Source of the DNA: Flavobacterium ustbae
GTDB taxonomy: Bacteria; Bacteroidota; Bacteroidia; Flavobacteriales; Flavobacteriaceae
DNA: 64,000 bases
Assembly: GCF_003946915.1 (NCBI RefSeq)
Contig: NZ_RPOC01000009.1
Span: forward strand, 1-64,000
Direction of reading: 5' to 3'
This document shows positions 15,120-24,853 of this stretch, in pieces. The translations under genes were made by a program, and so were the position numbers. Position 1 is the stretch's first letter. Each line of letters opens with the position of its first letter. The notes under the pieces are model-generated. The model searched no databases. It had not been told where the DNA came from and saw nothing but the letters and a program-made list of their open reading frames with translations.

Positions 15120-16262
15120 CACTTTAATAGTATTCTTAACCTGCTCCGCAATTCGTCTTGCTTCGTTCATATCTTCGTTTACAATCGTAACGTGTCCCAT
15201 TTTTCTGAACGGACGTGTTTCTTTTTTACCATAAATATGTGGTGTAACGCCGTTCCATCCTAAAATGGTTTCGATGTTTTCATAAACTACATTTCCAGAA
15301 TAACCTTCTGCACCAACTAAATTCACCATAACGCCTGCAACTTTACTGTCGGTGTTTCCTAACGGAAGACTTAAAATAGCGCGTAAATGATTTTCGAATT
15401 GTGACGTATAACTCGCTTCAATAGAATAATGACCAGAATTGTGCGGACGCGGCGCTACTTCATTCACTAAAATTTCATCTTCATTGGTTTGGAACATTTC
15501 AACTGCTAAAAGTCCCACGTGATTGAATTTTTCTGAAACGTTCAATGCAATTGCTCTGGCTTTTTCAGCAACTTTATCGTCGATTCTTGCTGGGCAGATT
15601 ACATATTCTACTTGGTTTGCTTCTGGGTGAAATTCCATTTCGACAACCGGATAGGTTTTAATTTCTCCTAGCGGACTTCTGCACACAATTACTGCCAATT
15701 CGTTTTTGAACGGAACCATCGTTTCTGCAATACATTCTACATTTGGCAAATCATCCAAATCTGAAATCTGACGAATGACTTTTACGCCATTTCCGTCGTA
15801 ACCAAATTCGGTGCATTTCCATACAAATGGAATTGTGATTTCATTGTTTCCAACCGATTTTTGTAAATGTGCCGGACTGTCAAATCTCAAGAAAGATGCA
15901 GTTGGAATATTATTTTCAGCATAAAATTGTTTTTGAACGCCTTTATTTTGAATTCCTTTTAAAGTCTTTGGAGACGGATATACTTTTACGCCTTCATTTT
16001 CTAATTGTGTCAAAGCTTCAAGATTGACCAATTCGATTTCGAAAGTCAAAACATCAACTTGTTTCCCGAAATTATAAACAGTTTCATAATCCATTAAATC
16101 GCCTTTGAAGAATTTGTTGCAGGCAATTTTACTTGGCGCTTCGTCACTCGGATCTAAAACGTAAGTCTGGATGTCAAATTTGCGTGTGTCGAACAAAAGC
16201 ATTTTGCCTAATTGTCCGCCGCCTAATATTCCTAATTTAAAATCAGAAGAAAAATAATTCAT
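15105..16262 (-). CDS. purK: 5-(carboxyamino)imidazole ribonucleotide synthase
   Basis: An ATP-grasp enzyme that carboxylates AIR with bicarbonate. The 385 residues have the PurK order: FKLGILGGGQLGKML at the start, the ATP-grasp core with WKCTEFGYDGNGVKV, and VNEVAPRPHNSGHYSIEA near residue 260. The last residues VISGQ and the stop are encoded by a local micro-repeat, so the native C-terminus may have been altered by repeat insertion. A TATCTTTG -7 box (minus strand, 16280-16287) precedes the start, with no clear TTG. Confidence 0.97.
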   Translation of the reverse strand: MNYFSSDFKLGILGGGQLGKMLLFDTRKFDIQTYVLDPSDEAPSKIACNKFFKGDLMDYETVYNFGKQVDVLTFEIELVNLEALTQLENEGVKVYPSPKTLKGIQNKGVQKQFYAENNIPTASFLRFDSPAHLQKSVGNNEITIPFVWKCTEFGYDGNGVKVIRQISDLDDLPNVECIAETMVPFKNELAVIVCRSPLGEIKTYPVVEMEFHPEANQVEYVICPARIDDKVAEKARAIALNVSEKFNHVGLLAVEMFQTNEDEILVNEVAPRPHNSGHYSIEASYTSQFENHLRAILSLPLGNTDSKVAGVMVNLVGAEGYSGNVVYENIETILGWNGVTPHIYGKKETRPFRKMGHVTIVNEDMNEARRIAEQVKNTIKVISGQ

Positions 16263-16383
16263 TTTGCGTTGTGTTTTTGCAAAGATACTTTTTAATCTTT
16301 TTTTACCCTAAAAATTTTTCTGCCACGAATTACACGAATTGCTCGAATTTTTTTTGCCACAGATTAAAAGAATTAGAGATGAT

Positions 16384-16533
16384 TTTTTTACCACAAATTT
16401 CACAAATTTTCGCGAATTATATTTTTACTAAATTAGACTTTAATATTATGCAATTTTGTACAGCGTAGTCTTAGATAAGCTTGAAGAGTTTGAGAAAAAA
16501 TTTGTGAAAATTTGTGAAATTTGTGGTAAAAAA
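16384..16533. repeat. Long inverted repeat of ACCACAAATTTCACAAATTTT type
   Basis: 27-bp arms at 16384-16410 and 16507-16533 are inverted copies. Next to it at 16321-16365 are further CACGAATTN and CCACAGATT-like copies. Together they fill most of the 284-bp gap between purK and the small helical protein gene. Confidence 0.75.
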
Positions 16534-16546
16534 GTAACGAAAAACT

Positions 16547-17098
16547 TTATTTCATTTTCTTTAAAACCTCTTTAGCAACGGCTTTATAGGCGGCAGAATG
16601 ATCTCCAAAATCTTTTTCAACAATAGTTTTGAGTTCGGGATGAATCCAATCGTAATAATTGCCTAAAATATATAAAGTTCTTATAGAATAGGCTTTTGTA
16701 GCAACTTTTGTATCGTTGATTAACCAGTCAAAAGACGCTTCAATACAATCCTGAAGATTTTCTTGGGATAGTTTTATGCCATTTTCGTTTTCCTTGTAAT
16801 GCGATTTTACTAACAGCTGAACCACTTTTGCAATTGGACGTAGGGAGCTTTCATTTTTTAAAACTTTCAAATTCGAACAGAAAAAATCCAAATGTGGCTG
16901 CAACCAAACTAATTCTTCGTAAGATACAAACTCTAAAATCCAGCAGGCTTTGTGATTGTTTTTGTCTTGTGGCGAAAAGCATATCAAAATCAATTCACTG
17001 AAAAGTGACGGATTTTCTAAAATCTCCTGCGCTACTTCAAGACGGCTTTCTCGGCAAGGATATACGTAGTCCAGTTTTTTTTGCAATTCGATTGTCAT
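16547..17098 (-). CDS. Small helical protein of unknown function
   Basis: A 183-residue soluble protein of helical pairs resembling HEAT/ARM-type repeats: LEVAQEILENPSLFSELI, CWILEFVSYEELVWLQP, and AYSIRTLYILGNYYDWI. I recognise no catalytic motif. It lies near purine genes but is separated by a long inverted repeat, and its partner is unknown. Confidence 0.65.
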   Translation of the reverse strand: MTIELQKKLDYVYPCRESRLEVAQEILENPSLFSELILICFSPQDKNNHKACWILEFVSYEELVWLQPHLDFFCSNLKVLKNESSLRPIAKVVQLLVKSHYKENENGIKLSQENLQDCIEASFDWLINDTKVATKAYSIRTLYILGNYYDWIHPELKTIVEKDFGDHSAAYKAVAKEVLKKMK

Positions 17099-17121
17099 TG
17101 TTTTAAATATTTTACACTAGG

Positions 17122-19224
17122 CTAAAATACGTAATTTAATGAGATAATTCCGTAGTAATTTATTGGTAATCCGGGATAATAATATCTCGGTTGTGCATTT
17201 CCAACGCCAACTGCATTTGTTAAAATCATAGAGGCATATTTTTCATTCCATACATTATTTATACCTGCATCAAAATGGGCTTTCAGTCCCGATAAAATTT
17301 CAAATTCGTAACCTGTTTTTAAATTCAAAAGAGAATAAGAATCTGAGTACGCCGAATTGGCATCGTTCATCGGAATTTTATCTGTAAATTGAAAATTGGC
17401 TGCAAAGTAAAATCCAGAGTTCATGTTTAAATTGAAACCAGCACTTGCCGTGTTTGCGGGAACTCCAGTCAATTTATTTCCAGAAAAATCATTTCCATTG
17501 TCTACAAAATCTTTGAATTCATAATTTCCGATTGAAGCTCCGACATAGGAATTTAAATTAAAAAATGAATTGATCGCCCAATTATGTTTTAATGAAATTT
17601 CAATTCCTTCATGAAATGTTTTTCCAGCATTTACACCTTCATATTGATCGTCGCCAATTCTTTTGGCAACCAATAAATCTTTGATTTCCATTCTGTAAAC
17701 AGCAATTTCTGTGTAAAGTCTTTTGTTGAAAAAGTGAAGTTTTCCACCTAACTCAAAATTATAGCCCGTTTCTGGTTTTATATTTTGATTGATATTTCCT
17801 GAACTTGTCAAGGTTTCTTCGGTTGCAGGGAGTGAAAATCCTCGGCTTACAGAAAAGTAAAAAGTTCTAATTTGGTTTGGCTTAAATAGAAAAGAAATTT
17901 GTGGCGAAAAAATACCATCATAACTATAATTTTCTTTTGGAGTATTCGCGGAAGCGGGAAAATCATTCTCGAGTTCAAATTTGGTTTTATTATAATTTAA
18001 ACCTGCCTGAATTTCAAATCGATCAGAAAGTAAAGTTCTAATTTGCGTAAAAACATTATAAAAATGTCTTTTCTGATTGGTTGCCGAAAGTTGGTCGCCC
18101 TCTAAACTTCCGTTTCCGTTATTTTGCTGATATAAATTTTCAAACGTATTTCCGCTGTAATTGTCTGCGAAATATTCAATTCCAGAAATAAATTGATTAT
18201 TGATTTTTCCAATTTTAAAATCACCCGAAAACTGTGTTCTTACTCCAGAAGCAAAAGTATATTGGCGCAGGATGTCAAACGGACGAGGTTCGTTACTGTC
18301 TTTATAATTGATGAAAACCGAAGCTGAACTATTCAGATGATCATTAATTTTGAAATCATACGCCAATCCGGCCAAAGTCGATTTGTATTCTTTAAATCCT
18401 TTTGAGGCAACCCAGGTCGGCGCGCCTGCCTGCGGATTATTTTCAAAAGTGGTTTTGTTGATCGAACTCGGAATGTAGGCTTTTAAATAAGTATAATTAG
18501 AAAAGTAAGTCAGTTTGCCGTTTTCTTTTCGAAATAATTCTCCCGAAAGCGTAATTCCTTCGCGATTGTAAGCACTATTTTCGCGCCAGCCATCGGTTTT
18601 TAAATTATGATAACCCAGATTTAAAGAGGATTTTTTTTCGTTCAAATCAAAACTGACTCTGTTTTTTAATAATCCAAAAGAACCAAAAACAGAACTTATT
18701 TCTGTTTGATAATTTCCTTTATTAAAATTTTGAGGCGAAATCAAAATCGCACCGCCCAATCCAGCGCCATAAATACTCGAAAGCGGACCTTTTATTACTT
18801 CTAATTGATTGATATTTTGAAGATCTATATCGTCAATTACAGTTTCGCTATTTCCCGAAGTAAGCGGAATGTTTCCGTAAAAAGCCCTGATTTTATTGGT
18901 TCCGTATGGAGTTCTGGCGCCAATTCCTCGAATCGAAATTCGGGTTGTCGTAATATTTGACGATTGCATAAAAACACCTGAAATGGTATTGATGACATTA
19001 CTAATATCTGTGGTATTATTTTGAAGCAATTCTTTTTCGGATAAAATGCCAATGGAAGCGGGACTATTTTGTAAATCACGATTGATATGAAGCGGACTTA
19101 TTAAAACTTCTTGTAGTTTTTGTGTTTTGGTGGAGTCAATATTGTGGGTTTCTTTTTGTTGTGCAAAAATGTTTAGAGAAGCAATGATTGCAAAAAGAGG
19201 CAGGTAATTTTTTTTAAAAATCAT
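17122..19224 (-). CDS. TonB-dependent outer-membrane receptor
   Basis: A 700-residue receptor. From the ATG at 19224 the protein begins with a signal peptide (KKNYLPLFAIIASLNIFAQ), a linker, then a plug domain (LQEVLISPLHINRDLQNSPA, later ISGVFMQSSN and ISIRGIGARTPYG, then LEVIKGPLSSIYGAGLGGA) and a beta-barrel ending in Y-V-F. An upstream in-frame ATG at 19248 would add eight residues before the signal peptide and is less likely. It lacks the SusC-type N-terminal extension, so it fits siderophore, cobalamin or metal-type receptors; the ligand is not visible. Confidence 0.9.
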   Translation of the reverse strand: MIFKKNYLPLFAIIASLNIFAQQKETHNIDSTKTQKLQEVLISPLHINRDLQNSPASIGILSEKELLQNNTTDISNVINTISGVFMQSSNITTTRISIRGIGARTPYGTNKIRAFYGNIPLTSGNSETVIDDIDLQNINQLEVIKGPLSSIYGAGLGGAILISPQNFNKGNYQTEISSVFGSFGLLKNRVSFDLNEKKSSLNLGYHNLKTDGWRENSAYNREGITLSGELFRKENGKLTYFSNYTYLKAYIPSSINKTTFENNPQAGAPTWVASKGFKEYKSTLAGLAYDFKINDHLNSSASVFINYKDSNEPRPFDILRQYTFASGVRTQFSGDFKIGKINNQFISGIEYFADNYSGNTFENLYQQNNGNGSLEGDQLSATNQKRHFYNVFTQIRTLLSDRFEIQAGLNYNKTKFELENDFPASANTPKENYSYDGIFSPQISFLFKPNQIRTFYFSVSRGFSLPATEETLTSSGNINQNIKPETGYNFELGGKLHFFNKRLYTEIAVYRMEIKDLLVAKRIGDDQYEGVNAGKTFHEGIEISLKHNWAINSFFNLNSYVGASIGNYEFKDFVDNGNDFSGNKLTGVPANTASAGFNLNMNSGFYFAANFQFTDKIPMNDANSAYSDSYSLLNLKTGYEFEILSGLKAHFDAGINNVWNEKYASMILTNAVGVGNAQPRYYYPGLPINYYGIISLNYVF

Positions 19225-19268
19225 AAAAAGGTTTGTGTTTAAACACAACTATTGATATAGAATTTAAA

Positions 19269-19343
19269 CATAGCCCACGGTTTCAACCGTGGGAACTCGG
19301 TTTGTATATGCGTTGCGTTCCCACGGTTGAAACCGTGGGCTAT
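19269..19343. repeat. Inverted pair of CCCACGG palindromes
   Basis: 19269-19296 and 19317-19343 carry CCCACGGTTTCAACCGTGGG and its complement. Same family as 4995-5084. Located upstream of the TonB receptor gene. Confidence 0.85.
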
Positions 19344-19382
19344 ATTTTGAAAATTTATGTGTTTTAAATTTTATCTCTATTC

Positions 19383-19626
19383 TTGGAATTTGGAATTTTA
19401 TCTAGACGAATGAAAATTGGAATTTTATTTTAACACATAGAAACACAGCATTCATTGAGGCAAAAAAGGCGTTTGATTCTTAAAAGACACATAACAATCA
19501 TGTGTGAAAAACGAGTTTTCTTTTATCAACTTCTTTTTAAACAATCCCGAAGCTTCGGGACTATGTCTCTATGTGTTTAAATATTATCGCATTTTTTTGG
19601 AATTTGGAATTTCAGAAAATTGGAAT
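19383..19626. repeat. Mixed repeat block downstream of the sorbosone-dehydrogenase-like gene
   Basis: TTGGAAT heptamers occur at 19383-19396 and 19597-19610. An inverted ACACATAG/CTATGTGT pair is at about 19429-19440 and 19569-19580, and a CCCGAAGCTTCGGG palindrome at 19547-19560. I see no gene in the 402 bp 19225-19626. Confidence 0.6.
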
Positions 19627-20901
19627 TTATTTTTTAAAATCCACTTTCCAAATCGTATTACTGCTGTCGTCGTTAACCAAAAGCGATCCATCGTTCATCA
19701 CGGTTACAGCAACTGGGCGACCGTAAACTTCTGCTTTATTCTGATCCGAAATAAAACCAGTTAAAAAGTCTTCTGGTTTTCCTGAAGGTTTTCCATCTTT
19801 AAACGGAACAAAAAGTACTTTATAACCCGAAATTTTAGAACGATTCCATGAACCATGTTGTCCAACAAAAGCGCCATTTTTATATTTCGCCGGAAACTTA
19901 TCTTTTGTGTAAAAAGCCAATCCCAAAGAAGCAGTGTGCGAGCCAACCGGAACATCAGGAACAATAGCTTTTTCTACCAAATCTTTTCTTTCGCCTTTCA
20001 TTCTTGGGTCAGGAATACTTCCAAAATAAGAATAAGGCCATCCGTAGAAACCATCTTTTTTTACGCTGGTGATATAATCCGGAACTAAATCGTCTCCCAA
20101 ATCATCACGTTCATTAACTGCGGTCCACAACTCTTTGTTGGCAGGATTCCAGTCCATTCCCACAGGATTTCTTAACCCTGAAGCGAAGATTTTTTCGCCA
20201 GTTCCGTCAGGATTGATTTCTAAAATGGCGGCGCGGCGAATTTCTTTATCCATTCCATTTTCTCCATTATTACTTCCAGAACCCACCGAAATATAAATTT
20301 TGCTTTCGTCAGGACTTGCTAATAAATTTCTTGTCCAGTGATTGTTGTAGCCGCCTGCAGGAAGTTCAAGAATTTTTTCTCCTTTAGTTTCCAGTTTCAG
20401 CGGATTGTTTTTATAAGGATAACGGTATAATCCGTCGGTATTGGCAATGTAGAAAAAGTCTTTTAAAACCAACATTCCAAAAGGTTTGTTTAAGCCAGAA
20501 ATGAAAACTTCACGAGTTTCAAATTTTCCATCTTTATCTTTGTCTCTCAAAACCGTAATTTGATTTTTACTAGCACGCGTTCCGCTTTCTACAACAAAAA
20601 TATCTTGGTTTGGCGCAATGTATGTCCAGCGCGGATTTTCGAATCCGTCAGCAAATTTAGTTACCGTAAAGCCTTCTGGCGCTTTTGGCGTAATTCCGTT
20701 TGGCCATCCAACCACCTTGCTATTGTTGGTTTTTGATTCGGTTGCATACGGCGGAGGCAGCGTAATGTCTCCAATAGCAGTTTTTACTATGTTGCTAGGC
20801 TGTTTGGCTAAAGCTTCTTTTTCTTCTTTTTTAACTTGTCCGTTACAAGCCGTCATTAAGGCCAATAATGGAATAGAAATGATGGTTAAGGATTTTTTCA
20901 T
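19627..20901 (-). CDS. Sorbosone-dehydrogenase-family lipoprotein (beta-propeller sugar dehydrogenase-like)
   Basis: A 424-residue lipoprotein: the lipobox LMTAC places the lipid on C19. The mature part has the NHL/sorbosone-dehydrogenase propeller pattern, with ENPRWTYIAPNQDIFVVESG, later YNNHWTRNLLASPDESKIY, ASGLRNPVGMDWNPANKELW and GQHGSWNRSKISGY. Family members are PQQ-dependent aldose or sorbosone oxidases; the cofactor is inferred, not shown. It is probably anchored in a membrane facing the periplasm or cell surface. Confidence 0.85.
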   Translation of the reverse strand: MKKSLTIISIPLLALMTACNGQVKKEEKEALAKQPSNIVKTAIGDITLPPPYATESKTNNSKVVGWPNGITPKAPEGFTVTKFADGFENPRWTYIAPNQDIFVVESGTRASKNQITVLRDKDKDGKFETREVFISGLNKPFGMLVLKDFFYIANTDGLYRYPYKNNPLKLETKGEKILELPAGGYNNHWTRNLLASPDESKIYISVGSGSNNGENGMDKEIRRAAILEINPDGTGEKIFASGLRNPVGMDWNPANKELWTAVNERDDLGDDLVPDYITSVKKDGFYGWPYSYFGSIPDPRMKGERKDLVEKAIVPDVPVGSHTASLGLAFYTKDKFPAKYKNGAFVGQHGSWNRSKISGYKVLFVPFKDGKPSGKPEDFLTGFISDQNKAEVYGRPVAVTVMNDGSLLVNDDSSNTIWKVDFKK

Positions 20902-21036
20902 TGATTTTTTGGAGTTAAATAATTATTTAACAACAATTTACTGAAATTAAAAATAGTGTCAAAAAATAATTTGTAAACATTAACTGATATTTAACATTCA
21001 GAAAAAATATCTTGATACAGCCCATTTTGATAGAAG

Positions 21037-21063
21037 TTGTTAAGTTCTAATTCTTTATCTTTG
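21037..21063 (+). promoter_or_regulatory. Promoter of hpt
   Basis: TTG at 21037-21039, 16-bp spacer, TATCTTTG at 21056-21063; the hpt ATG is at 21088. Confidence 0.55.
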
Positions 21064-21087
21064 TCCATTATTTTAAAAAGAAAAATA

Positions 21088-21618
21088 ATGATACAACTTC
21101 ACGATAAACAATTTGTTCCGTTTATTTCGGCTAAAGAAATTGATTTTGCTTTAACTAAAATGGTGGCTCAGGTAGAAGATGATTTTGGAGATGATACGCC
21201 AATTTTTATTGGGGTTTTGAATGGCGCTTTTATGGTAGTGTCAGATTTTTTAAAGAAGTACAAAAAAAATTGCGAGGTTTCTTTTATTAAAATGGCTTCG
21301 TATGAAGGAACCGAATCGACAGAATCTGTAAAACAATTAATCGGAATCAATCAGGATTTAACTGATAGAACGGTTGTAATTATTGAAGATATAATCGATA
21401 CAGGAAATACGATCGAAGAATTGAAGCATTTGTTTAAAGCACAAAATGTAAAGCATTTTAAAATTGCAACATTATTCTTTAAACCAGAAGCATATAAAAA
21501 AGATATTAAAATAGACTATGTCGGAATTCGTATTCCGAACAAATTTATTGTAGGATATGGTTTAGACTACGATGGTTTAGGACGAAATTTAACCGAAGTG
21601 TATAAATTAGCAGAATAA
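21088..21618 (+). CDS. hpt: Hypoxanthine phosphoribosyltransferase
   Basis: Purine salvage enzyme: hypoxanthine or guanine plus PRPP gives IMP or GMP. The PRPP-binding loop VVIIEDIIDTGNT is at residues 96-108, and VGYGLDYDGLGRNL near the C-terminus is typical. I start at ATG 21088 (MIQLHDKQF, 176 residues), because the in-frame codons before it overlap the promoter. adk follows 64 bp downstream on the same strand, so purine salvage and adenylate balance are probably transcribed together. Confidence 0.95.
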   Translation: MIQLHDKQFVPFISAKEIDFALTKMVAQVEDDFGDDTPIFIGVLNGAFMVVSDFLKKYKKNCEVSFIKMASYEGTESTESVKQLIGINQDLTDRTVVIIEDIIDTGNTIEELKHLFKAQNVKHFKIATLFFKPEAYKKDIKIDYVGIRIPNKFIVGYGLDYDGLGRNLTEVYKLAE

Positions 21619-21682
21619 CAAACACAACTAATATTCATTTTAAAAACTTCTGAAAAAAGAAGTAACAACACTCATTTCAATT

Positions 21683-22255
21683 ATGATTAACATCGTTTTA
21701 TTTGGAAAGCCTGGTGCGGGAAAAGGAACTCAGGCAGAATTTTTAAAAGAAAAATACAATTTAACACACCTTTCGACTGGAGATATTTTTCGTTTTAATT
21801 TAAAAAATGATACTGAGCTAGGAAAAAAAGCAAGAGTTTTTATGGACAATGGAGAATTAGTTCCATGCGAAGTAACTACTGCAATGTTAATTGATGAGGT
21901 TAAAAAACATCCAGATACAGCAGGATTCTTGTTCGACGGCTACCCAAGAACAATCAATCAGGCAGAAGCTTTAGATAAATTTTTACCAACAATTGGGTCA
22001 AGCGTAACAGCAACAATTGCTTTAGAAGCTGATGACGAAATTTTGGTAGCTCGTTTGTTAGAAAGAGGAAAAACAAGCGGAAGAGCCGATGATCAAGACG
22101 AAGAAAAAATTCGTGTGAGATATCAGGAATATAACGAAAAAACAGCTCCGTTAATTGGATATTACAAAGAGCAAAATAAGTTTCATGCCGTAGACGGTAT
22201 TGGAACAATTGAACAAATTACAGAGCGATTAACATCAGTTATAGATAATTTGTAA
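21683..22255 (+). CDS. adk: Adenylate kinase
   Basis: Converts AMP plus ATP to two ADP. The P-loop GKPGAGKGT is at residues 8-16, the AMP-binding THLSTGDIFR and DGYPRTINQAEALD follow, and the 190-residue length means a short LID without the zinc-binding cysteines. It follows hpt and precedes a membrane CBS protein gene after 98 bp of heptamer repeats. Confidence 0.97.
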   Translation: MINIVLFGKPGAGKGTQAEFLKEKYNLTHLSTGDIFRFNLKNDTELGKKARVFMDNGELVPCEVTTAMLIDEVKKHPDTAGFLFDGYPRTINQAEALDKFLPTIGSSVTATIALEADDEILVARLLERGKTSGRADDQDEEKIRVRYQEYNEKTAPLIGYYKEQNKFHAVDGIGTIEQITERLTSVIDNL

Positions 22256-22269
22256 AAAAAACCTGTTTG

Positions 22270-22349
22270 AAGTTAAAAGTTAAATGTTAGAAGAAAATTT
22301 GAAAGAAGTTCTGAAAAACATTTAACTTTTGACTTTTAACTTTAAACTT
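22270..22349. repeat. Heptamer micro-repeats, inverted pair
   Basis: AAGTTAA, AAGTTAA, ATGTTAG, AAGAAAA in phase at 22270-22297. On the other side TTAACTT, TTGACTT, TTAACTT, TAAACTT run in phase at 22322-22349. The two halves are complementary, so the whole can fold. Confidence 0.75.
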
Positions 22350-22353
22350 AAAA

Positions 22354-23628
22354 ATGGAAATACTAATAATATTTTTTCTAATACTATTAAACGGAGTTTT
22401 CTCCATGTCTGAAATCGCGTTAATTTCGGCCCGTAAAAACAGGCTGGAAACAGCGGCGAAAAAAGGTAACAAAAGTGCTAAAACAGCACTCGATTTAGCC
22501 AATTCCCCAAACAAATTTTTATCTACTGTACAAATCGGAATTACCTTAATCGGAATTTTGACCGGTATTTATTCTGGCGATAAAATCACGGCAGATGTTG
22601 AGATTTTTGTCGGAGGTTTTGCTGCATTAAAACCATATGCACATTCAATTGCAGTAGGAATTGTGGTAGTTGTCTTAACGTTCTTTTCATTAGTTTTAGG
22701 AGAACTGCTTCCAAAACGAATTGGATTAAATTATCCAGAAGCAATTGCGAAAATGGTAGCGATGCCAATGAAAGTGATTTCGATCATTACAGCCCCTTTT
22801 ATTTGGCTATTAACTACTTCAACAGATTTTTTATTGAATGTTCTTCAAATAAAACCAACTGCTGACGGAAAAGTGACCGAAGAAGAAATTAAAGCCATTA
22901 TTAAAGAAGGAACAGAAGTAGGAGAAGTTCAAGAAATTGAGCAGGATATTGTTGAGCGTGTTTTCCATATTGGTGACCGAAAAGTGAGTTCGTTAATGAC
23001 GCATCGCAAATCGGTAGATATGCTTCCGTTAAAAGAAAATAGAGCAAAAATAAAAGAATTAGTAATTCAGGATTTACATGCTGTTTATCCAGTTTACAAT
23101 GAGAACTACGATGATATTGTTGGGGTTGTCACCTTGAAAAATATTTTTGCCAATATTGAAAACGATAATTTCGATTTATCCAAAATAACGACAGACGCGC
23201 CTTATTTGATGGAACAGACAACAGCTTATAAAGCGTTGGAAAATTTCAAGAAAACAGGTGTTCATTATGCATTAGTTTCAGATGAATACGGCGTTTTTCA
23301 AGGTTTGATTACCTTGAATGATATTTTGGAAGCTTTGGTTGGAGATGCCTCAGAATTTTACAAAGACGAATTTCAGTTAATAGAAAGAGAAGACGGAACT
23401 TGGCTTGTTGATGGACATTATTCGTTGCACGATTTCTTGACGTATTTCGAATTGGACGAATTAACAAACGATTACGAAGTAAATACCGTAAGCGGTATGA
23501 TTATGACCGAACTTTCGCATATTCCAAAAGAAGGTGAGAAATTAGTGTGGCAAAAATTCGTTTTAGAAGTAGTCGACATGGACGGTGTTAAAATTGATAA
23601 AGTGCTTGTAAAAGCGCTTAAAGAGTAG
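22354..23628 (+). CDS. CNNM/CBS-domain membrane protein (hemolysin C / CorC family)
   Basis: A 424-residue membrane protein. The N-terminal DUF21/CNNM domain has four hydrophobic segments (first: ILIIFFLILLNGVFSMSEIA). Two CBS repeats follow (VSSLMTHRKSVDMLPL and later AYKALENFKKTGVHYALV), then a C-terminal transporter-associated domain with DEYGVFQGLITLNDILEAL before it. Relatives move or sense Mg2+ and other divalent cations; the hemolysin name is historical. It is placed between adk and obg on the same strand, separated from each by micro-repeats. Confidence 0.9.
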   Translation: MEILIIFFLILLNGVFSMSEIALISARKNRLETAAKKGNKSAKTALDLANSPNKFLSTVQIGITLIGILTGIYSGDKITADVEIFVGGFAALKPYAHSIAVGIVVVVLTFFSLVLGELLPKRIGLNYPEAIAKMVAMPMKVISIITAPFIWLLTTSTDFLLNVLQIKPTADGKVTEEEIKAIIKEGTEVGEVQEIEQDIVERVFHIGDRKVSSLMTHRKSVDMLPLKENRAKIKELVIQDLHAVYPVYNENYDDIVGVVTLKNIFANIENDNFDLSKITTDAPYLMEQTTAYKALENFKKTGVHYALVSDEYGVFQGLITLNDILEALVGDASEFYKDEFQLIEREDGTWLVDGHYSLHDFLTYFELDELTNDYEVNTVSGMIMTELSHIPKEGEKLVWQKFVLEVVDMDGVKIDKVLVKALKE

Positions 23629-23636
23629 AGAATTTT

Positions 23637-23716
23637 GTTTCAAGTTTCAGGTTTAAGGTTTCAAGTTTTGCGTAACGGCATTTAACTTTAAACTTTAAAT
23701 CTGAAACTTGAAACTT
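23637..23716. repeat. Heptamer micro-repeats, two arrays of 4 and 5 units
   Basis: GTTTCAA, GTTTCAG, GTTTAAG, GTTTCAA at 23637-23664, and TTAACTT, TAAACTT, TAAATCT, GAAACTT, GAAACTT at 23682-23716, each in exact seven-base phase. Located directly upstream of obg. Confidence 0.8.
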
Positions 23717-23734
23717 TTACATAAACAAAAAAAA

Positions 23735-24736
23735 ATGACAGAAGGGAATTTTGTAGATTACGTTAAGATATATGTTTCGTCCGGAAAAGGAGGGAAAGGA
23801 TCTACGCATTTACATAGAGAGAAATTTATTGAAAAAGGTGGTCCAGACGGAGGAGATGGAGGTCGAGGAGGACATGTATATTTAGTTGGGAATAAAGGAC
23901 TCTGGACATTATTTCATTTAAAATTTGCTCGTCATATAAAAGCAGGGCACGGTGGAGACGGTGGAGGAGACCGCAGTACCGGTGCAGACGGAGAAGATAA
24001 AATTATCGAAGTGCCTCTTGGAACAGTTGTAAAAGACAAAGAAACCGGAGAAACACTTTTTGAAATTACAGAACACGGAGAAAAACAGATTCTGGCAAGA
24101 GGAGGAAAGGGAGGTTTAGGAAACTGGCATTTTAGAAGTTCTACCAACCAAACACCACGTTATGCACAGCCAGGTTTGCTGGGTGTAGAAATGGACGTTA
24201 TTCTGGAACTTAAAGTTCTTGCCGATGTTGGATTGGTTGGTTTTCCAAATGCAGGAAAATCTACTTTGCTATCTGTATTGACTTCTGCAAAACCAAAAAT
24301 TGCAGATTATCCGTTTACGACTTTAAAACCAAATTTAGGAATTGTGGCCTACAGAGATTTTCAGTCTTTTGTAATTGCAGATATTCCGGGAATCATTGAA
24401 GGTGCTGCAGAAGGAAAAGGTCTTGGGCACTATTTCTTGCGTCATATTGAGCGTAACTCGACTCTATTGTTTCTAGTTCCTGTTGATACACCAGATATTA
24501 AAGCAGAATACGATATTTTAGTTAACGAATTGACTAAATATAATCCTGAAATGCTGGATAAAGAACGTCTTGTCGTTATTTCAAAATGCGATATGCTAGA
24601 TGATGAGTTAAAAGCAGAACTAAAAGCAGAATTAGATGTTTCTTTTAAAGATGTTCCCTATATGTTTATTTCGTCTGTTGCACAACAAGGTTTGACAGAT
24701 TTAAAAGATAAACTGTGGAAAATGCTTAACGAATAA
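23735..24736 (+). CDS. obg: Obg-family GTPase
   Basis: An essential ribosome-assembly GTPase acting on the 50S subunit. The 333 residues have the glycine-rich Obg fold ([17 protein letters not shown], then [17 protein letters not shown]), then the G domain with G1 GFPNAGKST (169-176), G2 DYPFTTL, and G3 DIPG (216-219). The usual C-terminal extension is missing, as in other Bacteroidota. I start at ATG 23735 ([12 protein letters not shown]); upstream in-frame codons belong to a heptamer repeat. A CCCGACAA terminator follows. Confidence 0.97.
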   Translation: MTEGNFVDYVKIYVSSGKGGKGSTHLHREKFIEKGGPDGGDGGRGGHVYLVGNKGLWTLFHLKFARHIKAGHGGDGGGDRSTGADGEDKIIEVPLGTVVKDKETGETLFEITEHGEKQILARGGKGGLGNWHFRSSTNQTPRYAQPGLLGVEMDVILELKVLADVGLVGFPNAGKSTLLSVLTSAKPKIADYPFTTLKPNLGIVAYRDFQSFVIADIPGIIEGAAEGKGLGHYFLRHIERNSTLLFLVPVDTPDIKAEYDILVNELTKYNPEMLDKERLVVISKCDMLDDELKAELKAELDVSFKDVPYMFISSVAQQGLTDLKDKLWKMLNE

Positions 24737-24760
24737 GAAAAGATTTTTCTATAAAAATAT

Positions 24761-24790
24761 AAAACCCGACAATTTTATTGTCGGGTTTTT
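24761..24790 (+). terminator. Rho-independent terminator of obg
   Basis: CCCGACAA stem (24765-24772), TTTTA loop, complementary arm to 24785, then five T. An A-run on the left side lets it act also for the converging beta-barrel gene. Confidence 0.85.
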
Positions 24791-24853
24791 ACTTTTTGTG
24801 CAGAATACAAAAAGTAGTTTGGATTTTTACTTTTTAACGAAAATCCAAAATCA

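Noticed and set aside
19504..19764. Plus-strand open frame overlapping the sorbosone-dehydrogenase-like gene end
   Set aside because: Half consists of repeats, the other half is antisense to a clear gene.
23708..23734. Upstream start for obg
   Set aside because: The nine extra codons lie in a heptamer repeat; the ATG at 23735 matches the family N-terminus.
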